Assembly (NCBI GenBank): GCA_010909165.1
Contig: MU008160.1
Span: 186,001-250,000 of the forward strand
Source: Anthoceros angustus
Taxonomy: Eukaryota > Streptophyta > Anthocerotopsida > Anthocerotales > Anthocerotaceae
Reading direction: 5' to 3'
DNA: 64,000 nucleotides
Shown here: positions 51,941 to 63,425 of the stretch, one piece after another
Position numbering within the stretch: position 1 is the first letter of the stretch
How the letters are laid out: each line of letters opens with the position of its first letter
Notes under the pieces: model-generated
Told to the model about the DNA's origin: nothing
What the model saw: only the letters and a program-made list of their open reading frames with translations
Database searches by the model: none
Translations under genes and position numbers: made by a program

Positions 51941-54449
51941 GCGCCATTGTTGGGCGTTAGGCGCCATTGTATGGCCAGCCATTGTATGGCCAGCCATTGT
52001 CGGGCGTTAGGCGTTAATTGGGCGCCATTGTATGGCCAGCCATTGTCGGGCGTTAGGCGCCATTGTTGGGCGTTAATTGGGTGCCATTGTTGGGCGTTGG
52101 GCACCATTGTCGGGCGTTAGGCGCCATTGTTGGGCGTTGGGCACCATTGTCGGGCGTTAGGCGCCATTGTTAGGCGCCATTGTTGGGCGTTGGGCGCCAG
52201 CCGCCAACACTACTAGGGAGAGGGTGTTTTACAAAACCCCTTTTGCAAATCCCCAATCTTTACAACGTCTAAACACCTCCGTTGTAAATTGGTTTGAGTT
52301 TGATGTGGCAAGTTTTAAGACTCGGTTTACAGCGGGGTTTCTAGTTGGATGATGTGGCACTCTTTTGGGTGCTCATTTACAACAACGGATTGATGACGTG
52401 GCTCCCACGTTGTAGATTACGTTGTAAAAGCTTTTTCAAAATTTGATCTTTATTTTTCTAAAATCTTTATTAACATCACTAATCACAAAAATATGATTGG
52501 AAGCCATTTACAACAGCATGCGATGACGTGGCTCCTTGTTGTAGATTACGTTGTAAAAGCCTTTTCTCAAAATTTGTTCTTTATTTCTTCAAAACTCTTT
52601 GTTATTATTATTAACCACAAAAATATGATTGGAAGCCATTTACAACAGCATGCGATGACGTGGCTCCTTGTTGTAGATTACGTTGTAAAGTAATTTTCTC
52701 AAAATGTGTTCTTTATTTTTCTAAAATCTTTATTAACATCACTAATCACAAAAATATGATTGGAAGCCATTTACAACGTCTAAACACCTCCGTTGTAAAA
52801 GCCTTTTCTCAAAATGTGTTCTTTATTTTGTTTAACTCTTTATTATTAATCACAAAAATATGATAGGAGGCCATTTACAACAACGGATTGATGGCGTGGC
52901 TCCTTGTTGTAGATTACGTTGTAAAAGCCTTTTCTCAAAATGTGAGGCGGGAGGCTATTTTATTGGAGGAAGGAACTCAAGATAGGCATCAAGATAAGGA
53001 AGGGATTCATAAGAAGTCCTTAAATTAGCTTGAAGACATGGGGCAAGATGCCACTTGGGAAGACTTTTCTTTAGTGTTCTTATTGTGGCGGTACCACCTC
53101 TATGCCCACAAGCAAGTGCGCCTTGCCCGATGGTACATGTTCGTACATGCTTACCTTTCGCAGCCATTGTATGGCCAGCCATTGTCGGGCGTTAGGCGCC
53201 ATTGTTAGGCGTTAATTGGGTGCCATTGTTAGGCGTTAATTGGGCGCCATTATTGTTATTAATCACAAAAATATGATTGGAGGCCATTTACAACGTCTAA
53301 ACACCTCCGTTGTAAAACATTTTTCTTCAAAACTCTTTATTATTAATCACAAAAATATGATAGGAGGCCATTTACAGCGGGGTTTCTAGTTGGATGATGT
53401 GGCACTCTTTTGGGTGCTCATTTACAACAACGGATTGATGGCGTGGCTCCTTGTTGTAGATTACGTTGTAAATTGGTTTGAGTTTGATGTGGCACTCTTT
53501 TGGGTGCTCATTTACAACAGCATGCGATGACGTGATTCCCTTGTTGTAGATTACGTTGTAAATTGGTTTGAGTTTGATGTGGCAAGTTTTAAGACTCGGT
53601 TTACAGCGGGGTTTCTAGTTGGATGATGTGGCAAGTTTTAAGACTCGGTTTACAGCGGGGTTTCTAGTTGGATGATGTGGCACTCTTTTGGGTGCTCATT
53701 TACAACGATTGATGACATGGCTTCCTTGTTGTAGATTACGTTGTAAATTGGTTTGAGTTTGATGTGGCACTCTTTTGGGTGCTCATTTACAACAACGGAT
53801 TGATGGCGTGGCTCCCACGTTGTAGATTACGTTGTAAAAGCATTTTTCTTCAAAACTCTTTATTAACATCACTAATCACAAAAATATGATAGGAGGCCAT
53901 TTACAACGTCTAAACACCTCCGTTGTAAATTGGTTTGAGTTTGATGTGGCACTCTTTTGGGTGCCATTGTTAGGCGTTAATTGGGCGCCATTGTATGGCC
54001 AGCCATTGTCGGGCGTTAGGCGCCATTGTATGGCCAGCCATTGTCGGGCGTTAGGCGCCATTGTTAGGCGTTAATTGGGTGCCATTGTTAGGCGTTAATT
54101 GGGCGCCATTGTTGGGCGTTAATTGGGTGCCATTGTTAGGCGTTAATTGGGCGCCATTGTATGGCCAGCCATTGTATGGCCAGCCATTGTCGGGCGTTAG
54201 GCGCCATTGTTAGGCGTTAATTGGGCGCCATTGTTAGGCGTTAATTGGGCGCCATTGTTAGGCGTTAATTGGGTGCCATTGTTAGGCGTTAATTGGGCGC
54301 CATTGTTGGGCGTTAATTGGGTGCCATTGTTGGGCGTTGGGCACCATTGTCGGGCGTTAGGCGCCATTATTGTTATTAATCACAAAAATATGATAGGAGG
54401 CCATTTACAACGTCTAAACACCTCCGTTGTAAAGTAATTTTCTCAAAAT

Positions 54450-57180
54450 TTGTTCTTTATTTCTTCAAAACTCTTTGTTATTATTATTAATCACAAAAAT
54501 ATGATTGGAAGCCATTTACAACATGCGATGACGTGGCTCCTTGTTGTAGATTACGTTGTAAAAGCCTTTTCTCAAAATTTGTTCTTTATTTCTTCAAAAC
54601 TCTTTATTATTATTATTAATCACAAAAATATGATTGGAGGCCATTTACAACAGCGATTGATGACATGGCTCCTTGTTGTAGATTACGTTGTAAAACATTT
54701 TTCTCAAAATGTGTTCTTTATTTTGTTTAACTCTTTATTATTATTATTAATCACAAAAATATGATAGGAGGCCATTTACAATGATTGATGACATGGCTCC
54801 TTGTTGTAGATTACGTTGTAAAGTAATTTTCTCAAAATGTGTTCTTTATTTTTTAAACTCTTTATTATTGTTATTAATCACAAAAATATGATAGGAGGCC
54901 ATTTACAATGATTGATGACGTGATTCCCTTGTTGTAGATTACGTTGTAAAAGCATTTTTCTTCAAAATGTGAGGCGGGAGGGCTATTTTAAATTTGATTG
55001 GGGTTATTTTGTGGGGGCATGATGATGACATGGCTCCTTGTTGTAGATTACGTTGTAAATTGGTTTGAGTTTGATGTGGCACTCTTTTGGGTGCTCATTT
55101 ACAACGTCTAAACACCTCCGTTGTAAAAGCCTTTTCTCAAAATGTGTTCTTTATTTCTTCAAAACTCTTTATTAACATCACTAATCACAAAAATATGATT
55201 GGAAGCCATTTACAACGTCTAAACACCTCCGTTGTAAATTGGTTTGAGTTTGATGTGGCAAGTTTTAAGACTCGGTTTACAGCGGGGTTTCTAGTTGGAT
55301 GATGTGGCACTCTTTTGGGTGCTCATTTACAACAACGGATTGATGGCGTGGCTCCCACGTTGTAGATTACGTTGTAAAAGCTTTTTCAAAATTTGATCTT
55401 TATTTTTCTAAAATCTTTATTAACATCACTAATCACAAAAATATGATTGGAAGCCATTTACAACAGCATGCGATGACGTGGCTCCTTGTTGTAGATTACG
55501 TTGTAAAAGCCTTTTCTCAAAATTTGTTCTTTATTTCTTCAAAACTCTTTGTTATTATTATTAATCACAAAAATATGATTGGAAGCCATTTACAACAGCA
55601 TGCGATGACGTGGCTCCTTGTTGTAGATTACGTTGTAAAAGCCTTTTCTCAAAATTTGTTCTTTATTTCTTCAAAACTCTTTATTATTATTATTAATCAC
55701 AAAAATATGATTGGAGGCCATTTACAACAGCGATTGATGACATGGCTCCTTGTTGTAGATTACGTTGTAAAACATTTTTCTCAAAATGTGTTCTTTATTT
55801 TGTTTAACTCTTTATTATTATTATTAATCACAAAAATATGATAGGAGGCCATTTACAATGATTGATGACATGGCTCCTTGTTGTAGATTACGTTGTAAAG
55901 TAATTTTCTCAAAATGTGTTCTTTATTTTTTAAACTCTTTATTATTGTTATTAATCACAAAAATATGATAGGAGGCCATTTACAATGATTGATGACGTGA
56001 TTCCCTTGTTGTAGATTACGTTGTAAAAGCATTTTTCTTCAAAATGTGAGGCGGGAGGGCTATTTTAAATTTGATTGGGGTTATTTTGTGGGGGCATGAT
56101 GAGCGTCCATTCAAAATGGCAAGCCATTGTATAGCCGATCATATTTGTCGGGCGTTGGGCACCATTGAATGACAAGCCATTGGCGCCATTATTATTGTTG
56201 GGCGCCATTGTTGGGTGTTGGGCGTTAGGCGCCATAATTGGGCGCCATTATTGTTATTAATCACAAAAATATGATTGGAAGCCATTTACAACGTCTAAAC
56301 ACCTCCGTTGTAAATTGGTTTGAGTTTGATGTGGCAAGTTTTAAGACTCGGTTTACAACGGGGTTTCTAGTTGGATGATGTGGCACTCTTTTGGGTGCTC
56401 ATTTACAACAACGGATTGATGGCGTGGCTCCCACGTTGTAGATTACGTTGTAAAAGCTTTTTCAAAATTTGATCTTTATTTTTCTAAAATCTTTATTAAC
56501 ATCACTAATCACAAAAATATGATTGGAAGCCATTTACAACAGCATGCGATGACGTGGCTCCTTGTTGTAGATTACGTTGTAAAAGCCTTTTCTCAAAATT
56601 TGTTCTTTATTTCTTCAAAACTCTTTGTTATTATTATTAATCACAAAAATATGATTGGAAGCCATTTACAACATGCGATGACGTGGCTCCTTGTTGTAGA
56701 TTACGTTGTAAAAGCCTTTTCTCAAAATTTGTTCTTTATTTCTTCAAAACTCTTTATTATTATTATTAATCACAAAAATATGATTGGAGGCCATTTACAA
56801 CAGCGATTGATGACATGGCTCCTTGTTGTAGATTACGTTGTAAAACATTTTTCTCAAAATGTGTTCTTTATTTTGTTTAACTCTTTATTATTATTATTAA
56901 TCACAAAAATATGATAGGAGGCCATTTACAATGATTGATGACATGGCTTCCTTGTTGTAGATTACGTTGTAAAGTAATTTTCTCAAAATGTGTTCTTTAT
57001 TTTTTAAACTCTTTATTATTGTTATTAATCACAAAAATATGATAGGAGGCCATTTACAACGATTGATGACGTGATTCCCTTGTTGTAGATTACGTTGTAA
57101 AAGCATTTTTCTTCAAAATGTGAGGCGGGAGGCTATTTTAAATTTGATTGGGGTTATTTTGTGGGGGCATGATGAACGCG
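54450..57180. repeat. Higher-order repeat of about 1.08 kb built from family B
   Basis: GAGGCGGGAGG, closing each block and followed by CTATTTTAAATTTGATTGGG, occurs at 54971, 56048 and 57122, that is 1077 and 1074 bp apart, with the internal order of family-B variants conserved. Further copies of this closing segment are at 58884 and, with a different continuation, at 52944. Homogenised multi-monomer blocks show unequal exchange or segmental amplification. Confidence 0.88.
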
Positions 57181-57229
57181 TCCATTCAAGAGTACGGAGG
57201 CGTGCCACTCGGCAGCTCGCACTCCATTA

Positions 57230-57430
57230 ATCCCAGCCCTTACACACAGTCTGGCATGGAGAGGGAAAAAGTTGAGAGGGGGGCCGCTAGTGCTCTAATA
57301 CTAGTACGTCACGCTCTTTAGCATTTTCTTTAGTGTTCTTATTGTGAGCAGGTACCACCTCTATGCCCACAAGCAAGTGCGCACTGCCCCGATGGTACAT
57401 GTTCGTACATGCTTACCTTTCGCAGCCCAT
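57230..57430. repeat. Non-satellite spacer shared by the LTR-downstream region and the arrays
   Basis: GGCATGGAGAGGGAAAAAGT...GCTAGTGCTCTAATACTAGTA at 51389-51436 (just downstream of the PBS) recurs at 57254-57305 and 59003-59057. The spacer also carries GTACCACCTCTATGCCCACA...CATGTTCGTACATGCTTACC (57350-57425), found again at 53090-53160 and 59101-59176. These spacers tie the satellites to the retroelement leader. Confidence 0.85.
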
Positions 57431-60400
57431 TGTATGGCCAGCCATTGTATGGCCAGCCATTGTCGGGCGTTGGGCGCCACTGTTAGGCGTTAATTGGGTG
57501 CCATTGTTGGGCGTTGGGCACCATTGTCAGGCGTTAACTGGGCGCCATTGTTAGGCGTTAATTGGGCGCCATTATTGGGCATTACTTGGGCGCCATTGTT
57601 AGGCGTTAGTAGGACGCCATTGTTGGGCATTAATAGGGCGCCATTGTTGGACGTTAATTGGGCGCCATTGTTGGGCGTTAATTGGGTACCATTGTTGGGT
57701 GTTGGACGCCATTGTTAGGCGTTAATTGGGCGCCATAGTTGGACGTTAAGCGCCATTGTTGGGCGTTAATTGGGCGCCATTGTTGGGTGTTGGGCGCCAT
57801 TGTTGGGCATTAATTGGGCGCCATTGTTGGGCGTTGGGCGCCATTATTATTGGGCGTTATTTGGGCACCATTGTATGGCCAGCCATTGTCGGGCATTAGG
57901 CGCCATTGTTGGGCATTGGCGCCATTATTATTGGGTGTTAGCGCCATTGTATGGCAAGCCATTGTCGGGCATTAGGCGCCATAATTGGGCATTAGGCGCC
58001 ATAGTTAGGCATTAATAGGCGCCATTGTTGGGCATTGGGCGCCATAGTTGGGCGTTAGGCGCCATAGTTAGGCATTAATTAGGCGCCATTGTATGACAAG
58101 CCATTGTATGGCCAGCCATTGTTGGGTGTTGGCGCCATAATTGGGCATTGGCGCCATAATTGGGCATTAGGCGCCATAATTGGGCGCCATTGTATGACAA
58201 GCCATTGTCGGGCATTAGGCGTTAGTAGGGCGCCATTGTTGGGTGTTGGGCGTTAGGCGCCATTGTTGGGCGCCATTGGCGCCATTGTTGGGCATTAATA
58301 GGCGCCATTATTATTAGGCGTTAATTGGCGCCATTGTTGGGTGTTATTTGGGCACCATCAAAATGTGTTCTTTATTTCTTCAAAACTCTTTATTATTATT
58401 AATCACAAAAATATGATTGGAAGCCATTTACAACAGCATGCGATGACGTGGCTCCTTGTTGTAGATTACGTTGTAAAAGCCTTTTCTCAAAATTTGTTCT
58501 TTATTTCTTCAAAACTCTTTATTATTATTATTAATCACAAAAATATGATTGGAGGCCATTTACAACGATTGATGACATGGCTCCTTGTTGTAGATTACGT
58601 TGTAAAACATTTTTCTCAAAATGTGTTCTTTATTTTGTTTAACTCTTTATTATTATTATTAATCACAAAAATATGATAGGAGGCCATTTACAGCGATTGA
58701 TGACATGGCTTCCTTGTTGTAGATTACGTTGTAAAGTAATTTTCTCAAAATGTGTTCTTTATTTTTTAAACTCTTTATTATTGTTATTAATCACAAAAAT
58801 ATGATAGGAGGCCATTTACAACGATTGATGACGTGATTCCCTTGTTGTAGATTACGTTGTAAAAGCATTTTTCTTCAAAATGTGAGGCGGGAGGGCTATT
58901 TTAAATTTGATTGGGGTTATTTTGTGGGGGCATGATGAGCGTCCATTCAAAATGCGAGGCGTGCCACTCGGCTCGCACTCCATTAATCCCAGCCCTTACA
59001 CATCGGCATGGAGAGGGAAAAAGTTGAGAGGGGCTGCTAGTGCTCTAATACTAGTACGTCACGCTCTTTAGCATTTTCTTTAGTGTTCTTATTGTGAGCA
59101 GGTACCACCTCTATGCCCACAAGCAAGTGCGCACTGCCCCGATGGTACATGTTCGTACATGCTTACCTTTCGCAGGCCATTGTATGGCCAGCCATTGTCG
59201 GGCGTTGGGCGCCACTGTTAGGCGTTAATTGGGTGCCATTGTTGGGCGTTGGGCACCATTGTCAGGCGTTAACTGGGCGCCATTGTTAGGCGTTAATTGG
59301 GCGCCATTGTTGGGCGTTAATTGGCGCCATTGTTAGGCGTTAGTAGGGCGCCATTGTATGGCCAGCCATTGTCGGGCGTTGGGCCATTGTTAGCGTTAAT
59401 TGGGTGCCATTGTTGGGCGTTGGGCACCATTGTCGGGCGTTAATTGGGCGCCATTATTGGCGTTAATTGCGCCATTATTGGGCATTACTTGGCGCCATTG
59501 TTAGGCGTTAGTAGGACGCCATTGTTGGGCATTAATAGGCGCCATTGTTGGGCGTTAATTGGGCGCCATTGTTGGGCGTTAATTTGGTACCATTGTTGGG
59601 TGTTGGGCGCCATTGTTAGGCGTTAATTGGGCGCCATAGTTGGACGTTAAGCGCCATTGTTGGGTATTAATTGGGCGCCATTGTTGGGTGTTGGGCGCCA
59701 TTGTTGGGCATTAATTGGGCGCCATAGTTGGGCGTTGGGCGCCATTATTATTGGGCGTTATTTGGGCACCATTGTATGGCCAGCCATTGTTGGGCATTGG
59801 TCGCCATTGTTGGGCATTGGGCGCCATTATTATTGGGTGTTATTTGGGCACCATTCTATGGCCAGCCATTGTTAGCGTTAATTGGGCCATTGTTGGCGCC
59901 ATTATTAGGCGTTATTTGGGCACCATTGTATGGCCAGCCATTGTCGGGCATTGGCGCCATTGTTGGGCATTGGCGCCATTATTATTGGGTGTTATTTGGG
60001 CACCATTCTATGGCCAGCCATTGTTGGGCGTTACGCCATTGTTGGGCGTTAATTGGGCCATTATTGGGCATTGGCGCCATTGTTAGGCGTTATTTGGGCG
60101 CCATTGTTGTTGGGCGTTGGGCACCATCGAATGGCAAGCCATTGTCGGGCGTTGGGCGCCATTGTATGGCAAGCCATTGACGGGGGCCATAGTTAGGCAT
60201 TAATTAGGCGCCATTATTGTTGGGCGTTGGGCACCTTTGAATGGCAAGCCATTGGCGCCATTGTATGACAAGCCATTGTATGACAAGCCATAGTTAGGCG
60301 TTATTTAGGCGCCCTTATTGTTGGGCGTTGGGCACCATTGAATGACAAGCCATTGTCGGGCGTTGAGCGCCATTGCATGACAAGCCATTAACGGACCCTG

Positions 60401-62734
60401 GGCGCCATTGTATAGCCGATCATATTTGTCGCGCGCAAGCACGGTTAACATTTCATCTTGCAAGGTTGATTATCTTTGTTTGTCCAGAGAAAGGCTAGAC
60501 AAGCTATAGCTTGGCATGGTTACTTGTTGCTACCATTGGCAAAAGTACCCATGGAAATTGGATCAATGATGACAAAGGCATTGTAAGGTGTACAAATCAA
60601 TTGGGAGTATGTTCGAAAAGGGACTCATAGTACGAGTCCCGCCTCATCGTACATGTTCGAGTTCCCACACGTTCAGGCGTCTTGGAAATTTGAATCAGTG
60701 TATATTAGTAAATAGATTGGGGGTTTAGATTTTGATGGGGAGGTGGCGGTTCCGCCTTTTTGGGCCATATGAAGTTCTAATGCTTCCATATAGTCTTTTA
60801 ATCATCTAGTTAGCCTTGGCTAGATTCTGGATACTGCTGTAGTCACTCGTCTCACCGGCCGAATTTACTTTGTGATTAAACTTCTCTAGAAAATTCATGC
60901 CCTCATTACATTTCTTACTAGCAAAGAGTATAGCATGTTTCAGAAAGCTCTAGACTGGTTCCTCGGAAAATCTACGGAGATTACTTCAAGGATAAGTATG
61001 TCTTTGCATTGTTGCTTTCTCCGACTACATACTCTTTCCTTTAGGGAAGTGGGCGGGGATAACGAGGAAGAGTTTTGATGGGGGTGGAAGGCGGGGAGAG
61101 GCAGGTGGGGTATTTTAAATTTGGCATATTGTATTGGGCGCAATTTTGGGCGTTAATTGAGCGCCATAGTTGAGCGTTGGGTCCCATTATTGGGCGTTAG
61201 GCGCCATTATTGGGCGTTAATTGCGTCATAGTTGAGCATTGGGCGCCATTATTGGGCGTTAATTGCGTCATAGTTGAGCATTGGGCGCCATTATTGTTGG
61301 CGCTATTGTTGGGCGTTATTGGGCACCATTGTATGGCCAGCCATTGTCGGGCATTGGGCACCATTGTTGGGCGTTAATTGGGCGCCATTGTTGGGCGTTA
61401 ATTGGGTGCCATTGTTGGGCGTGGGGCGCCATTGTTAGGCGTTATTGGGCGCCATTGTTAGCGTTATTGGGCGCCATTATTGTTGGCGTTATTGGCGCCA
61501 TTGTTGGCGTTAATTGGGCGCCATTATTGTTGGGCGTTGGGCACCATTGTATGGCAAGCCATTCTCGGGCATTAGGCGCCATTGTATGGCAAGCCATTGT
61601 CGGCGTTAGGCGCCATTGTATAGCAAGACATTGTCGGCGTTAGGCGCCATTGTATGGCGGTCATATTTGTCGGGCATTGGGCACCATTGTATAGCAAGAC
61701 ATTGTCGGGCATTAGGCGCCATTGTATGGCAAGCCATTCTCTTGCACAATATTGGAGCTCGTTTCTTCTAGGAGATGCTACCTTTTCCTTGCATAGAGAG
61801 CCAACAAGGGATGTTTGATGCGAGGAGGCTACTTGCAATTAGTATTGAATAGATTGGGGCACAAGGGTGATTTTGGGAGCGGTTTTCACTAAAACAGTTG
61901 GGGTTAACGTTTCATCTTGGAAGGTTGATTATCTTTGTTTGTCGAGAAAGGCTAGACAAGCTATAGCTTGGCATAGTTACATCTTTGCTACCATTGGCAA
62001 AAGTACTCAAGGAAATTAGATGTTGATGACAAAGGCATTTTAAGGTGCACAAATCAATTGGGAGTATGTTCAAAAGGCTCATAGTTCGAGTCCGCCTCAT
62101 CGTATCGTTCGAGTTCCCATATGTTCGGGCTTCACGGGTATTGAATGAGCGTATATTAGTGAATAGATTGGGGATTTAGATTTTGATGGGGAGGTGGTGG
62201 TTCCGCCTTTTGTGGGCCATATGAAATTCTAATGCCTTCATATAGTTTGCTAATCGTCTAGTTAGCCTTGGTCGATTCTGGATCTGCGGTAGTCACTCGT
62301 CTCACCGGTCGAATTTACTTCGTGATTAAACTTCTCTAGAATTCATGCTCTCATTACATTTCTTACTAACAAAGGCGGAGCATGTGCCGAAAGCTCAAGG
62401 CCTCCTTGAATATCTACGGAGATTACTTCAAGGATAAGTATGTCTTTGCATTGTTTCCTTGTCCCACGTCTATGTACCCTTTCCTTTCATAAGGCCATTT
62501 CGAAGCTCGGGAAAGGATGTTTGCTATGAGGAAGGCTAATATTTGCTTGGGTTTGGTTTGGTTTGGTTTGACTATCTTTGTTTATCCAAAGAAATTTGGA
62601 CAAGTGGGAATAGTCGAGGATGTACATGCTACTATCGTTGGCAAAAGTACGGAGGAAACTAGATCAACACTTTAATGACAAAGGCATTACGAATGAAATG
62701 AACTAGAAGTATATATGTTCGATTATAAGGGGCT

Positions 62735-62748
62735 CATGGTTCGAGTCC
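62735..62748 (+). other. tRNA B-box-like motif in unit R
   Basis: GGTTCGAGTCC matches the RNA polymerase III B-box consensus GGTTCGANNCC exactly in the diverged copy (from 62738). The other copies have AGTTCGAGTCC (62080, 63848) or AGTACGAGTCC (60631). A weak A-box-like TTGGCAAAAGTAC lies about 100-115 bp upstream. The flanking bases do not fold into a T-arm stem, so it is not a tRNA gene; a tRNA-derived SINE origin is possible. Confidence 0.35.
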
Positions 62749-62934
62749 CGCACCATCGTAAAAATAATTCACACATTATAAGCAAGCCTTGTATATGTTA
62801 TAATTAAGACCAAACTCAAACCCCAAGCATTGTATCACATTTTGAAATTTCAAAACCTTCTAACACCGCATACATGACGTATCGCTCATTCTCAATTCCT
62901 CATCGATGTCGTAAGATGATATCTATCGTAGCTC

Positions 62935-63425
62935 ATTATTGTCCTCATCTTTTTATTGTCATCCTCGTCTTCGCTTTCGTCCTCATCTTTGCTTTCATCC
63001 TCATCTTCCTTGTCATCCTCGTCTTTGCTTTCATCCTCATCTTCCTTGTCATCCTCATCTTTTCTTTCATCCTCATCTTTGCTTTCATCCTCATCTTCCT
63101 TATCATCCTCATCTTTACTTTCCTCTTCATCTTCCCTTTCGTCCACATCTTCCTCTTCTTCCTTGTTGTCCTCATCTTCCTCTTCTTCCTTGTTGGCGTC
63201 CTCGTCTTGATTCCATGTCCTTCTCATTTTCGCTACCCTCCTCATCTTCCGTAGTCTCTTCATCGATATCCTCTCTACGCATCCTCGTCTTCCTCATCAT
63301 CCGCATCTTCCTTGTCATCCTCATCATCACTATCACCATCATCTTCCATGTCATCTTCATCTTCCTCGTCTTCATCTTCCATGTCATCTTCATCTTCGAC
63401 TACATGTCTTTCATCAATATCCTCA
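62935..63425. repeat. CTT/CAT-rich low-complexity tract
   Basis: Interleaved TCATCCTCATCTT(T/C) and CCTTGTCATCCTC units over nearly 500 bp. On the minus strand it encodes a Glu/Asp/Lys-rich peptide (KEDEDESKDEDDKEDEDES). It lies within the R-unit/family-A region and is probably a microsatellite expansion, not a gene. Confidence 0.85.

Larger units (their letters stand above)
52370..58950. repeat. Satellite family B: units of about 132 bp bounded by TTTACAAC / GTTGTAAA
   Basis: A typical unit reads AATCACAAAAATATGATTGG, a GCCATTTACAAC box, GATGACGTGGCTCC, TTGTTGTAGATTACGTTGTA, then an AT-rich spacer with TTCTTTATT and CTCTTTATTATTATTATTAA. The inverted 8-bp boxes enclose two alternative cores: GATTGATGACGTGGCTCC type or GTCTAAACACCTCC type. 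Blocks are at 52370-53000, 53260-53950, 54365-55010, 55090-56100, 56260-57150 and 58360-58930. The 132-bp period keeps one frame open (NHKNMIGSHLQQHAMTWLLV), but this is not considered a gene. Confidence 0.93.
51430..60420. repeat. Satellite family A: 20-24 bp GGCGCC-centred arrays
   Basis: The units are variants of TTAATTGGGCGCCATTGTTG plus GGCG (24 bp), a 20-bp form lacking TTAA, and a spacer ATGGCCAGCCATTGT. Dense blocks lie at 51430-52200, 53160-53250, 53955-54370, 56130-56260, 57425-58360 and 59175-60420, with a further block at 61135-61735. The core GGCGCC is palindromic. Because 24 is a multiple of 3, many blocks are open in several frames (for example octapeptide PLLGVNWA repeats), which is an artefact of periodicity. 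Confidence 0.95.

Noticed and set aside
52370-58950. CRISPR-like array from regular repeats
   Set aside because: Repeats are contiguous satellite monomers without unique spacers, in a plant nuclear context.
51288-60180. Many open frames of 60-150 codons on both strands (for example PLLGVNWA octapeptide repeats and MIGSHLQQHAMTWLLV repeats)
   Set aside because: Repeat periods of 24 and 132 bp are multiples of three, so any stop-free frame stays open. The same stretches are open on both strands and the peptides follow the repeat period exactly.
51430-60420. Functional centromere
   Set aside because: Only about 9 kb of array lies next to active-looking genes, with two interleaved short repeats. 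Nothing in the sequence alone supports centromere identity.
62738-62765. tRNA gene around GGTTCGAGTCC
   Set aside because: The bases flanking the loop do not pair to form a T stem, and no D-arm, anticodon arm or acceptor stem is present at suitable spacing.
62892-63263. Acidic Glu/Asp/Lys-rich minus-strand ORF
   Set aside because: It is entirely the translation of a CTT/CAT low-complexity tract, with equally open Ser-rich and Phe/Leu-rich frames on the other strand.
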